From Strigops habroptila (taxonomy: Eukaryota; Chordata; Aves; Psittaciformes; Psittacidae): 64,000 nt of DNA. Position 1 is the stretch's first letter, and each line of letters starts with the position of its first letter. This document shows, piece after piece, positions 1 through 12,800 of this stretch. The translations under genes were made by a program, and so were the position numbers. The notes under the pieces were generated by a model. The model ran no database searches. It was not told where the DNA came from and was given only the letters and a program-made list of their open reading frames with translations. Where the stretch lies: positions 62,880,243 to 62,944,242 of the forward strand of contig NC_044278.2 in assembly GCF_004027225.2 (NCBI RefSeq), read 5' to 3'.

Positions 1-2456
1 TGCTAGCAGGAGAGCAGCCAGAGGTGGAAAGGCTGTTGTGGTAAAACAGCAGAAGACTACAGATAAATCCAGATTTACCATACCTAACTTCAGGCGCTAG
101 GGAGATGCTAGGTTAGGAGCTGAGATACTCCAGGCTTCCTGCTTCCCCCTCCTGGTCAAGGGAAAGAGTGCACCTCAGAAGGTGGAAGGACTTCCTTTCT
201 GCATGTGGCCCCTTCTCTCCTTTCAGCACACACGGATTTGAGGGGAAATTCTCTTCTGATTTAGATGCTTAAGACTACCTGGGATGAATCTCAGCCTACC
301 TGCGGTATCGTTCAGAAGAACAAGCGAAGGAAGAGGAATAGCCTTTTGCCTCGGGTCCTACAATGGAAGAAATCAATCCCTTGGTGTCTGAAGGTAGAGA
401 GCTGTACTATGGGGCACCCAAGGAAACCTTTGCATTTCAATTACTCCAGAGCAGGGAGCTATTGAAAAATGGGGTTGGAAAAATCCTGCACATGATCTTG
501 GGCTGTTAAGGAAACCTCTGCTTACCAAAGGTTTCTGAGTCAACAGAAAGACAGCCAGACAGTAGCTAATTTGACCCAATGACAGACTATATAGCCCAAG
601 AATGGGAGTCAGCAACAGAGAAATGGTCTAAACAACCTGAAAAGAACAAGGGAAAAAGAAAGAAAAAGAAAAAAAAAAAAGGAAAAAAGAAACTGAAACA
701 GTCACCTATAAATACAACCACTGGCTGTAGAAAAAGTATCTTTGGCTTGGGAACACCTGCACAGGGATTACAGAGAGAAAGAAAAGGGTGAGGAGAAGGA
801 CCAGCTAAACCACACGAACATGAATTTGGCAGTAAAATAACATTTGCTTTTTTTGGAAAAATATGCAAGTTTAACAAGCTGAGTACCAGCACACAGTCAG
901 AGCCTGCCAGCAAGCATAAAAACAGCACTCAGAGCCGTGGGTGGCTTACATGAAGGTCACAGCGTACCTACATCTGCACAGCTGAGAGGCAAACCAGGCA
1001 ACCTGCTCCCACGCTGGGGGCTCTTTCTTCAATTCAGGAAGAAAACACTCCCATAGTCCCAACGAATTCTAGCATATGTTACTAAAATTTACCTTGTCTC
1101 TGAAAAACTACAGCAACAATGTTAAGGGAGTAGAAAAAGTAATGTACAAATTGTTAAAATAAACTGCAGAAGACAGTATGCCCTAGCAAATACCAGGCTA
1201 GCTTTCTTTTAAACATTAAGAAAATCAGAACAGGCAACACAACAAATATGCAAACATTTAATAAAGACACTTTTTGAAAATAGGAAAATAATCAGGGGAG
1301 AAGTGCATATGAAGAACAAGGAAGAAGAAAAGACTATATGTGGTGACCTATACTTGTAATTTAATGGTTGTTCTCATCAGATGAAGTCTTGCTTCCCCCC
1401 CCCCCAATGTTACTAAGAAGGTAAAATACCCACTTCCCCTATCCAGATGCAGCTAATCTGTCCATTCCACATTTGTCATTTAATCTGTCTGTTCATCAGA
1501 CTACAGCATCAGCCATCTTGCTAATTATCTCCTTCTAACACACAGAAATTGAAAAAGCTGAAGAAGTCACCCTGAGGAAACAGAATACCAGGGAAATGGG
1601 AAGAAAAAAATCCAATGTTTGATACTACAATGAATAATACCTCAAATATTCTGTATCAGCAAACCACCGGTTTGCCTCGGATAACAAGATGCAAGACTTC
1701 TGACATCTCTCAACAGACTAAGAATAAAGGGCAAAAGAAACAGTTTCAAAGAATGCAAAAAACACATCTCTTTCCAGGTAACTTTTTATTCTGAAATATG
1801 TTTATATCTCTGCATGAGCAATAGCACTCCTAGACCTCATCACAGATCACCTTATTGTACACTGCTGTTTAGTTCTAGTTTTTAACACACAGCATTTAAA
1901 TTTTCAAGAAAATAGAACAATCTCTCAGAAACCATAAGAATCTTTTACAGTGCTAAAACCATTTTAGCACTTCTGCTGTAATTTTTAATCCATACAGATG
2001 TAAAACTACATTTACCATGATTAATGCATTCAACTCTTCATTCTCATGAAAGTGGGACCCACCCCAAATACTGCTTGCAGTGCCTTACGGTTAGCCCAGC
2101 TTTTCACTGCTTCATATTAGACCCATTCTGATAGACAAATCTGTAACTGTCCCCACTTCGCAGCCACAGCTGAATCAAGACCCATTAAGAGCATTTGACT
2201 GGGCTAGCAGTTACCCAAAACTATTCAAGAGGAGGTTCTAAAGCTTGCCTTATGAATGTCTAAGCACTAAAAATGTTAATTAGTGTTAATATAAACAAAA
2301 GTTTAACCTGGTGACAAAAGCCCTTAACATTTTCCTGCCTATTAATACGAGCATGCATAAAGAATCTAGTCAGATTACCAGGATTTTCTGTAAATCCTAC
2401 AAAATCACTAACAGCATCCACAAAACACATTCTTTAAGACCAGCAGCTCCTCCTAC
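1..2456. other. Intron-like unique sequence
   Basis: No gene is supported here. The stretch is AT-rich, with short open frames broken on all sides. It contains an A/G-rich simple tract at about 648-692. A possible minus-strand splice donor lies near 966, but no consistent exon goes with it. I see no recognisable repeat family. Confidence 0.6.
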
Positions 2457-2538
2457 CAGCACACTGGGAAACCGCATTTAATCTTTGCATCAATTCTTCT
2501 AGGGCCATTTCTTCAATTTTCAGCCAGCATCTCATTCT
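2457..2538 (-). CDS. Candidate internal exon, unknown gene (82 nt)
   Basis: On the minus strand this segment follows a strong acceptor (pyrimidine-rich run ending TTTTATCAG) and ends at a donor GTAGGAGG. Only one of the three frames is open, starting R-M-R-C-W-L-K and rich in E, L and M, so it looks helical. It starts in phase 0 and ends with one extra base. The upstream candidate exon at 3294-3368 ends in phase 0, so the two join in frame across a 755-bp intron. I do not recognise the protein. The frame also runs past the donor to a stop at 2434, so it could be a terminal exon. Chance remains possible because the exon is short. Confidence 0.35.
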
Positions 2539-3263
2539 CTGATAAAACAAAAAGAATCCACAGCAAACATGCTCCCCCTGCTCCAAGAATAAAGGAAGGA
2601 GAGGGGGAGAACCCCAAACCAGACCACTACGGCAGTGCTTCGCAGCCCTGCATTTCAATTACTCCACTCGGATCCCCCTTCAGCACAAAGAGAGGCAGGA
2701 GTACACGTTCCCTCCTGGCAGTGCTTGGGTGAGGCGGGCGCTGCTTGAAGCCAGAGCCGTGAATGTTAATGACAGCAGGACTGCTTATAACTTCTCTCCC
2801 CTCCTCTGCGTATGGGTTTGCCCGCAGTGGAGCCCTCAAATGCCAGAATTAATGCGAAGCGGTGATTAGCCGATGCATCACCAGTCTCTCCCAGCCTGCA
2901 GCAAGTGCTGGGAAGGGCTGCACTGAATCAACGGCTCAGCGAGGGAATGGCAAGCAGCTGGAGCTTGGAAAAAGCCCAAAAAGCCCCATCCTCATGCTTA
3001 TGTGAGCACTATGCTCCTATTTCTACCTGCTTTCCAGTTGCTGCAGGGTGAGTAGCTGTGGAGGAAAATGCCTTTCCACTGACAACGCCAAGGCTATTCC
3101 ACTCTCACCAGCCCACATGAATACCTTCATGTTCGTTTTGAAATGGTAATTTTTGAAGGCTTTCAAATTTCCTTTAACCGCCAAAATAACCACAGCCACC
3201 TTCCAGACTATTTGCAGGAGCTTGACTGCCTAAATGCGCCACAACAGTCTCCGTAACTCTGTG

Positions 3264-3291
3264 AAATCCAGATTTCCATGAAATCTGGATT
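3264..3291. repeat. Perfect 11-bp inverted repeat
   Basis: AATCCAGATTT is followed, after about 5 bases, by its exact reverse complement AAATCTGGATT. On the minus strand the hairpin starts within two bases of the donor GT of the candidate exon 3294-3368. Confidence 0.8.
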
Positions 3292-3293
3292 AC

Positions 3294-3368
3294 CTCCATA
3301 GACAAAGGGTTTGTAGAGCCAGGATCTGCGGACTCCACAAGATTTATGAAATATATAGAAGAGAACTG
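3294..3368 (-). CDS. Candidate internal exon, unknown gene (75 nt)
   Basis: The minus strand shows a long pyrimidine-rich tract ending TTCTACAG, then 25 codons open in phase 0 (beginning Q-F-S-S-I-Y-F-I-N and ending N-P-L-S-M-E), then a donor GTAATCC. A second frame is also open, which weakens the call. Phase 0 at the end matches the next exon on the left at 2457-2538. The product is not recognised. An 11-bp perfect hairpin begins just inside the downstream intron and could mask the donor. If real, it belongs to the leftmost, and so most C-terminal, part of the minus-strand gene suggested by the exons at 35-39 kb. Confidence 0.35.
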
Positions 3369-4161
3369 CTGTAGAAGGTAGCAAGGAAAAGCAAGCCTAA
3401 TAGCCTGTAAATTTCTGTTTGCTATAGAGAGTACACTATCACTGGATAACTTTTAGGGATGTAGAAAATCCTACAACACTGAAAGCTGTACAGTGCCTCT
3501 CTGTACAACTGCTGTTTCCAACTGCTTTTCAGTGCTTTTATACAGCCTGTTTTACAAGTTTCAAACTATGAGGCTTTTAACACTTTCTTCTTTCAAGATT
3601 ATCTCAATGCCTACTAAATCTCAGTGGAATTCTCCCAGTCTTAAGCAACCTATTGGTTTTAGCTATGTTCCATTATATTTTAGCCATTAAAATAAATAAA
3701 TGGTTAACTATGGCAAAACCAACAAGGGATGTTTTCCTGTATGCAGTCCATCCAAAAGCAGGACAACGCTTAAAAGAACTGCACTGTGTTATTTAGTATA
3801 AAGATTCTTTTCTACAGATTACATACAGCAGTCAAAAAGCTGTTCATAACTCTCAAAAATAACATTAGGGAGGGCATGAACTAAAAATAAATATAAGTAA
3901 TTTAAGAGGACCTATCAATCTATTTGGGCTTCCTCTGTCAATAACATTAATTGAGATCATATATAAATATTCATTTATTAAAAGCACCGCATCATTTTAA
4001 CCCCAAGTAGGATGGGCTGACAGCAGCTCCATGTATTATATATTTCAAGAATCATATATATCTCCATTTCTATATTAATAGAAATGAAAAAATTAAGTCT
4101 TCAATCAAGCTTTTACATAACAAATGTTACCACAGAAATATAGCACATCTGTAGGAAATTT
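3369..4161. other. Intron-like unique sequence
   Basis: AT-rich sequence with no supported gene, repeat family or strong splice pair. Confidence 0.55.
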
Positions 4162-4222
4162 ATCATAGAATCAGAATGGTTTGGGTTGGAAGGGACCTTA
4201 AAGATCATCTAGTTCCCACCTC
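4162..4222 (-). mobile_element. CR1 LINE 3' end fragment
   Basis: The plus strand reads ATCATAGAATCAGAATGG, then the block GGTTGGAAGGGACC and GATCATCTAGTT. This is the reverse complement of the classic avian CR1 3' end, including its ATTCTATG tail motif. Only the last ~60 bp of the element remain, as usual for 5'-truncated CR1 copies. Confidence 0.9.
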
Positions 4223-5837
4223 ATATATCATAAGGTCTATCTTTCCATGGTGTTTTCTCAGTGAAATAGCAAATGAAAAGCAAGATATAAATGTATTGAT
4301 GATCACTTGCACATAAAATCTATTTATACTTGTGCAAGATGAATGAAAAACTTCCGATATGCTAGTCAAACCTCAGTTATACCAACATTGCCACTTTATA
4401 TGTAGTTTCTACCCCTTCAAACAAATTCAAAGCACACAAGGCATAAGCAGAGCATCAAAGCGAAACGTTTCAGTTAGCTGGACTGAAAGTTAGTTTACCT
4501 AAAAGTAGGGGGGGAGGTTGTAATCATGTACTTGTTTAATCATGTTCATTCATGGAAATCAAGCAGCCCTGTCTGGAGCGATAAAGTAACAAGCTTAGGT
4601 GTAGTTTCTCTAGTGAAGGAAACAGATACAGTACGTTCAAGATACTTTACTTAACCAGAATGTGGGATCGGGATCCCTGCTAGTTTGGAACTGGATCATC
4701 TGTGGTTTCGTAAATAAACTTGAGTCAGAGCAAAGAAACAGACCTTAAATAAATTCAAATCAACTCTCAACAAGAGGAGCCAGCTGAGCTTCCTTGCAAC
4801 AAAAATCCAGCCAGTATCTTACCATGAGCTACCTAAGGAATCAAAACAGACCTGGAAATGAAAGCCCCAGTATAGCTCAGGCATGAGCTACTGAAATTTT
4901 TACTCTCTTGAAGTTTGTACCTGACGCTCCACATCTCTGCAGGTCATCACAGTGATTGTATTAGGGAGTTAAACATGCCATTTCAGCCCCACACATCTCA
5001 TGCTACATTAAAATTTGAGAGCAAAACAATTAATGTTCAGGTTCAGCACTGAAAGCCTGTAAGCACAATAGGAAAGAGTTTAACTTTACAGGTAAAATGT
5101 GATTTTTTTTTTTCTTTTAAATTAAAATTCAAGCTGCTTCTGGAATTCTGATTTTTAACTTCTACTCATATATCACCTCTAGCAAAAAAAATCTTCAGCA
5201 GTCCTAGGCAAGACCCTGCTGCAACAGAGGAATTCATACTGAAGTATATAGCATTGTGTAAAAGCACTTTCACAAAGAAATTTGAGGAACACAAAGCCTT
5301 TCAGTTCTGTATTAGAAATTTAAAAAGCAGGGAAAACATTTTTGTCAAATGGTCTGTATTCCTATTTCTTTCAGTGCAACTGCAAAGATAATAAGCAAGG
5401 AGCAAATGTATTGCAGAATTTAATCTCTCAACTTCCAGGGCTACATGGATGTTTAATTCACCTGATTTCTGCAGGTTTGTATTTTTTTCCTAAACTTCTA
5501 TGGGGTTTGAATGCCAAAACAGCATTTTTTTTTTTTCCTTCTGTACTCTACTTTGTTCTGGTTTTAGCTGTTGTCTCAGCAAAGCCTGTTCAAACACAGC
5601 AACATCACACCTCTCTTATGTTCAAACAGCTCCAGCCAAAAAGCATTACCTAGTTTTTCAAGAAATTATAGCTATTTTAAAAATGTTCCAGAAATAATAC
5701 ACAACTACCCTCTCATGTGAGGAGCCAAAGCAACACTCCTAAGTCATTATAATAATGTAATGTAATGAGTTTTGCCTGAGCAAAAGATACTTGCAACTAT
5801 ATATATTTCTCTGCTAAGTTTACTTTGATCTCCATAA
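4223..5837. other. Intron-like unique sequence
   Basis: AT-rich, with a T-rich tract near 5102-5120 and another near 5525-5540. No gene supported. The small open frames here lack splice or start context. Confidence 0.55.
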
Positions 5838-6250
5838 TATCAGTAGTCAATGAGTTCCAAAATGTAATGACGTGCTCTGTGAAAAACTGCTTTTGTTTAA
5901 ACTACCTTCCTGAAATTTTTCTGGTGCCCCAGTTTGCCTTTTGTGAAGCAGTGGGAAAAAAAAAAAAAAAAACCCCAGGAAATAAACACACTCTATTCAC
6001 TTCCCCAAGCCATTCATGACTATACAGACCTCCACTGTAGGTGATATTATGTCACCTCCAATTGCCTTTTTTTCCCAACAGAAAATTTCCTACACCAATT
6101 AGTTCCTATTTGTACAAAAGCAACCCCGTACCCCTGACCGCCTTCGCCGTGCCTCCACGTACCCTAATTCTGCTCTAACAAAGGGAACAAAACTGGACAT
6201 GGTACTCAAGAAGCGGGCACAGCAGAGATTACAGAGTGACATAAGGATTT
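5838..6250 (-). mobile_element. Very old CR1 (amniote-type) remnant
   Basis: Read in reverse, this stretch follows the pattern I remember for the old CR1 3' regions shared by turtles, crocodilians and birds. The cues on the plus strand are AGTTCCAAAATGTAATGACG, then CTTCCCCAAGCCATTCATGA, then GTACTCAAGAAGCGGGCAC. It is strongly diverged and interrupted by a 17-A run at 5956-5972. The family assignment is from memory, not from a search. Confidence 0.55.
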
Positions 6251-8392
6251 TGTTGTTCTCGGGTTTCCCTCAGCGGTTTGTAAAGCTCTGTTTGCCTTTC
6301 GGACCAACGCTCAGCAGTGACTGAGCTGCTGCTGTTTTCAGGGAACTACCCACAATCAGTCAAGGTCTGTTACGGAGGGTAACAGCTAGCTTAGGGAACA
6401 GCATTGTCTTTTCTCAGATGTATTGCTCCGTACAAACAACTAATTTCACCTTTTCTACGGATCGGTTACTTAGCATCACCAATTTATCCTCCAACTGTTT
6501 GCATTCAGCACTGAATTTGACTATTTTGAATAACTTCACATTTGCAAATCTTGTCCTTCCATGCTTCCTTTCCATTTCCAGCTCATTTTCCACAGAAAAC
6601 TGACCACCTAAAGCAACTCTCTGTTTCTTGTTTTTTTAAGCAATTATGAATCCACAAGAAGGCTTCCATTTTAACTCATAGGAGCTTAGTTTCTCTAAGA
6701 GCCTGAGAGCAGCTGCAGTGGAAGAAAGACTGTTTATAAAATATAAAGTAGGACTACAAGAAATTAAAACACATACAAGTTTTCCTGCTGCTTTGCATGG
6801 GCCCTACCGCATTGCTTGCTGTGAAGAGAACGGGCAGAGCATATGGATGGTTAATGATTATGCAGCTGAATCGTCTGCCAAACATCCCATACTGCTTTCC
6901 AGCGGTACCACGTGGTCAGCAACAGGCAGGCAAGTCAGCCACACTCTTTTCTGGATGTCACATGCCACAAAACTCTATAGAGTATGTAAGCAATGAAGCT
7001 ATAGGCATCCAAGTCACCAACACTGTCCTAAGACACTGCAGATGTAGCCAGAAAGACTTACCTAAGCTGGGCTCCTGCAGAGCGGGAAGAGACTCACTGA
7101 ATGTGCTTTTCATAACCTAGGTCCTCACAGGTCCTACAAAAAACTTCCACATACACCCACTGCACAAGAGCAATACTGATCCCCAGCCTTAAATAAAAGG
7201 GGAAAGAAAGAGGAAACAGGATAGTTGATATGAAAGATCCAAACAGAAAATGCATTTTTAACATTTCAACCTCCTCTTGGCACCAGTTCTTCCTTCAAGA
7301 AGCAAAGGGATTTTTCCCTTTTATTTTTCTGAATGACTGAGTTCTCTTGGTAATCAGCCCAGTTAGGCTTTATTATGTAAAGCATCTGGGATTTGAAACT
7401 GGGATTCATAAGCAGAGATGGCAGTATTCTGGTTTTGGCAACACCTCACTCTTTCACAAGGAGAAAATTGTTTCTAGATTCACAATCTCAAGGAATACAG
7501 AGAACTTCGCATTGTACAAGTCATTACCCTGCAAATACATGCAGGAAGGGGAAAAAAAAAAAAAAGTAGTAGAAGTCTTTTCTTAAAAACTTGACACTCA
7601 AACACTCATACTAATCCAGAGCATGGGCAAGGTTCATAGAGAAACACAGACACAGAGCCTTCAGATGTGCAGGAGCATTTAATAGACAGATTTCACCAAA
7701 ATTATGCCTTGTTCTACTAATCTCTTAATCTACCAAATCTCTATTAAGTCCTCAGTTTCGGATCAACCTCAAAAATATTTTCCTTTGAGAAAGTAAGTGC
7801 CATATAGGAAAAAAAGGCCTAGCAGCTGCTTTCTATGCTCCCTCATCTGGGATATGCGTTTAGCCACACACCGTGACCAGGCTCAGATGGTATCCAGACC
7901 AAATACTCAGCAGCAGGGGAAAAGGTTCACCCTCACCCTCTTTCGACGTGCTTCCCTTCCCTTCTGTTATTGCTCAGGCCCATGGCTGAGTAGTAGTAGA
8001 AGATGGAAAAAATGCAACATAGTCATTTCTATTTGGTGGCCTCTTCTCCAGCTCAGCCCAGTCTTGCTACAGTCCAGCTCCAAGTACTTTCAGCCTTCTT
8101 CCCTAAACGTCTTTTTCCTCCCCTTTTCAACTGCAATCTAGCCTCTCCTTAAAAAAATAAAAAATAAGTCAAGATTAGTTCTTAAAGCTTATCTTATCCA
8201 CTAACTCTTCCGTAATTCATTTCTTATCTCATATCTCAGTTTCACAATAGAGCAGCATTCTTCATACTTCTGTGAAGATTTTTGTAGTTAGGCTCTTCAG
8301 CCTGAATGAACTTAAAATGATTGACCAGATCAAGCGTTTCAATACTTCCTAGCATAACAGGCAGGGTCTTCTTTTTCCCCAGCCTCCCTTAC
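6251..8392. other. Intron-like unique sequence
   Basis: No gene is supported. There is an A run at 7552-7565. A strong minus-strand donor (CCCAGCTTAG then GTAAGTC) occurs near 7060, but every exon long enough to use it has stops in all frames. A minus-strand open stretch near 8393-8505 is discussed under rejected items. Confidence 0.5.
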
Positions 8393-9840
8393 TTGTATGA
8401 AAAAAATGAATGAAATGTCATTTAAACTTCTTCCACTGATCTTCTGAAGAGCGCCAAGTTTCCCAATAACTGCTTCATTCAGTTCTTCTTCATCCTCCTC
8501 TTTTGCCACATGGGCTTAAGTAATCACTGCAGAGCCAAGAGCCTTGAAAGAGTTTATTTAGTGTAACACCTCCAACTGCCCCAGTTCTGCTGAGGGCTGC
8601 TTCAGCCCTTTATTCCTCTCCAGTCTGAGGAGCTAAACTACCCAGATGTGTGAGCAGCTGCACTCCTCTAAAAGCAAGCATGGCAATCAATGAATGTTGC
8701 CTTTTTGCCAGTGCAATGCGAAGTAAGAGCCTACCTTTCTAAGTATACTGAGATGTCCTTATAGATGAAGGAAGCACTTTCTGTAGAAAGTTAGGAAGAC
8801 TGAAGACAGGGAAGCATACAAGTAAGCGGGGAAAGAACTTACTGCAAACAGAATATGGGAAGAAATGAAGTGTCAGTTATTTTCTTCTTGGGGGCACTTC
8901 CATGGGTATGTACAATTAAAGGAAAGGCCCCACAAGGGAAACTACTCCAACCCATATAAAAATGAAACCACAAGTTTCATTTTACATAGAATACATAGAA
9001 AAATACATATGATATTAGATACATAGAAAAAGAGTTGAAACTGGGGAGCTCTTGTTTTAGGAGATCAGACATTTTAAGGTACCATGATAATTAAATAGGT
9101 GGTAGAGTCTGGATGCAGAGATGTCATAGTCATATTCCCCTCCACAGTTAGTATTCTGTATTCAAATGTGGAAATTAAAACAATCCAGAACATACACATC
9201 TCTTGTCGTGTACTAGGCTTTAAATCCCTTTTTGTGGATGTTCAGATTTGGCATATCAAGAAAAGTCCAAATTTTAATTACATGCCCCACTTTTGAAACT
9301 GATTTTTTTAGAAAGAACTGGCCATACACATCAAAGTTTAGCAGGTCTGCCACTTGAGAGTCAGGGCTGATTTAAAACATTCTCAGGAAATTACTCTGTA
9401 ACAAAATGTGATATTTAACTGTCACTTATAATTGTAAATTTTACATAAAATCAGCAATCGAAAAACTACTCTGAATGAAAGAAAGTTTGGTATTCCAAGA
9501 CCATTCAATTTGATTGCACAGAATAAAACTGAAGTGCTTACACCCGAGGAACAGGCTGACAAGTTTTATCACAGATAAAAGGGGAGAAGAATGTCAACTT
9601 TAATTCAGAAGTTTTTTTTAAATGGGACATATCTTAAAATTTGACTGTCATTTTCCACTTCTACATCTTTAAAAATGTAGCATTCACTGGAGCTTTAGAG
9701 TGTCAGAAAGCTTTTCCCTTTCCAGAAAAGGAAATAGTGCAATACTCGGGGAATGAACTGAGGACAAGGGAATATTCAGTTTGTGATGGGTCTGGCTGAG
9801 CTGCCCACCTCTGGCTGATGTGCCCCACAAGGCTACTTAC

Positions 9841-9880
9841 TCTTCTGTCCTGGGTGGTGGCCTCGCTTCTAGACTGCACC
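9841..9880 (-). CDS. Candidate small exon (40 nt)
   Basis: The minus strand gives a good acceptor (AAGTCTTTTAACAG) and a near-consensus donor (AGAAGA then GTAAGTAG) 40 bases apart. The enclosed sequence is CG-containing and open in two frames. No protein family can be read from 13 residues. It is listed because both splice sites are among the best on this strand in the left third of the window, but a chance pairing is quite possible. Confidence 0.2.
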
Positions 9881-12800
9881 CTGTTAAAAGACTTGGCTTT
9901 GGCTGTCGAAATCTAAGTCATCTCAAAAACCAACCAGGAATAGAAAAATCATTTCCAACAACCACAAGGCTATTTAGCTTTCAGCCAAAGAGGTCAAACC
10001 CCGAACGTGTTCTGCAACAAGTCTGCCCTCACCACAGGTCCTTCGTGTCTTTCACAACAGAGCTTGAAAACTTTTCTGTGTGTGTTTCCTTAATAGGCCA
10101 ATTCCCCCAACTATTTGATTGCATACAATCATCAACAAATAAAATAACATTATTTTCTTAGTCTGGTTATTTGTGTTAATGGATGCTTAATATAGGAGAG
10201 AAAGACCAGGTCAGATCTCATCCAAAGTGGCAGGAAATTGGAGGTAGGGAAAAAGTGCCTCCAAAAAAAAAAAAAAAAAAAAAGAGGCTTTTGCCTTTTT
10301 ACAACCTTTTCATTTTTGACAAGCAAAAATCACTATGTCCAGTTCAGAATGATAACGGTTTCTGGGAGGAGGGTTGTTGTTTTTATTAGAACATGAAAGA
10401 GTGAACATTTTCAGACCCCATACCTTTTTTTCCATGTAATATTCTTCACAGAAGATGCTACTTCCCAAACCAGCCAAATTAAACTGATCTTTCCTGGAAG
10501 CTGGTCTGCACAATACCTCAGTAGATGAGGGGAAAACAACTGCTCTTCAGTTTATAGTTTCTCTGCCTTCATTATGGTAAAGCTGTTGGAAAGGAATATG
10601 TCATCTAGGCTTCCTTACATTGTAAGCCACATCCAAACCACCATTTCATGCTTTCTTGAAAGATTGAATTCTTGCTTTAATCGGCTTCTAAAAGTATTGC
10701 TGTTAGTTTTCTTGAAGGACCACAGTCCTGAGTAGTTACTGCTTTTAAAAGAAAAATGTAAGCATGCATGTATACATTTCCTTGTTATTTTGATTATGTA
10801 CTGCTGATGCTTTTCCCTTCTTCACTCCTAGAGCTATTTCCAATCCATAACAAGGATTCTTTTGTGAGTGACAAGCTTAATGCGATGCTGTTTATTTTCA
10901 CTTTCTTTGCCTTTAAAATTAAGTAAAAAGAAGTGCTTTTTGACAAACTATCTATTACACAGAAGAGGTTGCATGGGCTTCAATTTCAAATATTTTTTTA
11001 AGCTTTATAATACCTGCATACTTTAAAAAAGTATCTCTTGAGTTGAGCGGATCACAACCGCAACCAAGAGCGAGCTCCATAAATCCACAAAGATTAACAG
11101 AGAAGGACAGGCTCACAGTGAGACTCAATCCTGGAGCACAGTACACCATTTCTTATTCCAAGTCATGAGACATGATTGTTTCTAACCCTATCCAATGCTG
11201 TCAGGTCAGCTGCAGGGTCATTGGTAACTAATAACCTCCAGGATGCACCAACTGGTGCACCAGAATATCTCCAACACTGATGTGCTCAACCGTTGCTTTG
11301 TAATCATGTGCTCTTGCACTGTATTCTGTTGTCCATTGACTCATGTCATTTTTTATGAGACCTAAACAAAGTTTGAAGTGAGATTTCAACATAATTTCAG
11401 GTTCTGTACTCTTGCTGTTTTTCAAGTTAATTTCTGCAAATTTGTGTTCTTGGAGTTCTTCTCTTTACGAGACCAGTTTCAATAGGCTGAAAATCTCTCG
11501 CTCCTTCAGCTGCCAGCCCCCACCAGAGACTCAGCAGAACATTTGTGCCATCCTCTCCCACACTTCTGCCCCTTATCCATCTGTGTTTACTCATCAGATG
11601 TAACTACCACATCCAAGACTGAACTGCAGCAGTAGCAGAATGCTTACTGAAACACGGTTGTACAACTTGGATGTGCTGATTCATAGGGCATATCTACAAT
11701 GCCAGTTTTGGTTCAGTTCGTCAAGTGTCATTTGTGACAACATTGAAAAAAATTATGACTTAATAAAAATATTCGGAAGTCCAACAAAAATTTCCAACAA
11801 AGTAAAAATACACAAATGTGTCACACAAACCCCCACAACATCTCACACTATTTCCTTGTACATGTTCATATATTTGTCATAGCATACAATGCTTCTGCAT
11901 GACTATCATCAGGATATTAGGCCTGGGAAGGACTTCAAGGAAAGAAAAAATTATGGTACCATATGCCCCTTTCCAAGACAGAAGATATATAATGGACCAA
12001 TCATGTTCCTGCATACTTCATGGCAATGCCTGGATCTCTGAAGGAGAACATTTTGATTCTTTTCACCATCCCAACTGAGTACCCAAGAAGAAGAGCATTT
12101 TCAGAGACGAATACTGTCAATGCATCAGCAGAGCACAGACAAGCAGCAGGGAGAACAGGAAGGCTAAAATTATGAAATATCTTTGAAAAGCTGTAATTCC
12201 AAAGGGCAGCATATAGAGGAGGCTTGAGGATGTCAGATACCATGCACTGGAAGGCCTGACTTGAAATTTTAGCTATACCACACCAACACACCGGAAAGGA
12301 AAAGTCTCTCTGCTCCGTAGAGTCTGATCTGCATTAGCATTCCCCTAAGAGCCATTTACTTCCTTCAACATCTTGACCAGCCCTTTAGAGAAATAAAGAG
12401 GCATTAAAGCATTAAGCCAATAGTCACCTTTGCATCTGTGGTTATTAGTATGGTTGGATCTGCTACTACTAGGATCACCTGCTACAAAAGCAAAAATCAC
12501 TAAGGAACTTCCGTCTGGAAGACTCTACTGGGTAAAACCAAAGAAACACAAAAATAAACCACCTACCAGTGGTGTGGTAATGGGTGATAGGCAAACAGCT
12601 CTCAAAAAGTAGAAGTAGCTATGTTATTAGATGGTTTAACTTTCATTTTATTGCTTTCATGGGATTAGGCAGCATGCTGTTCAAGGAACTGGACTCTTTG
12701 CTTTACTGTAGAATATATTTTCTAGGTTTTTAAATGTGTAAAGGCAACAAGGATGGGTAGGATTGAATTTAGAAGACAGATCATGAATAACAGCTGACAT

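Noticed and set aside
7061..7110. Minus-strand exon near a strong GTAAGTC donor
   Set aside because: Every version long enough to matter has stops in all frames or depends on a poor acceptor.
8393..8505. Minus-strand open stretch starting K-E-E-D-E-E-E-L-N-E-A-V before a strong donor
   Set aside because: It looks protein-like, but the best acceptor leaves a stop in frame, and neighbouring candidates at 8735-8780 and 8843 cannot join it in phase; one implied intron would be only about 60 bp.
11880..12291. Possible old repeat or exon around a 96-codon minus-strand frame
   Set aside because: No repeat consensus could be recognised and the splice context is weak.
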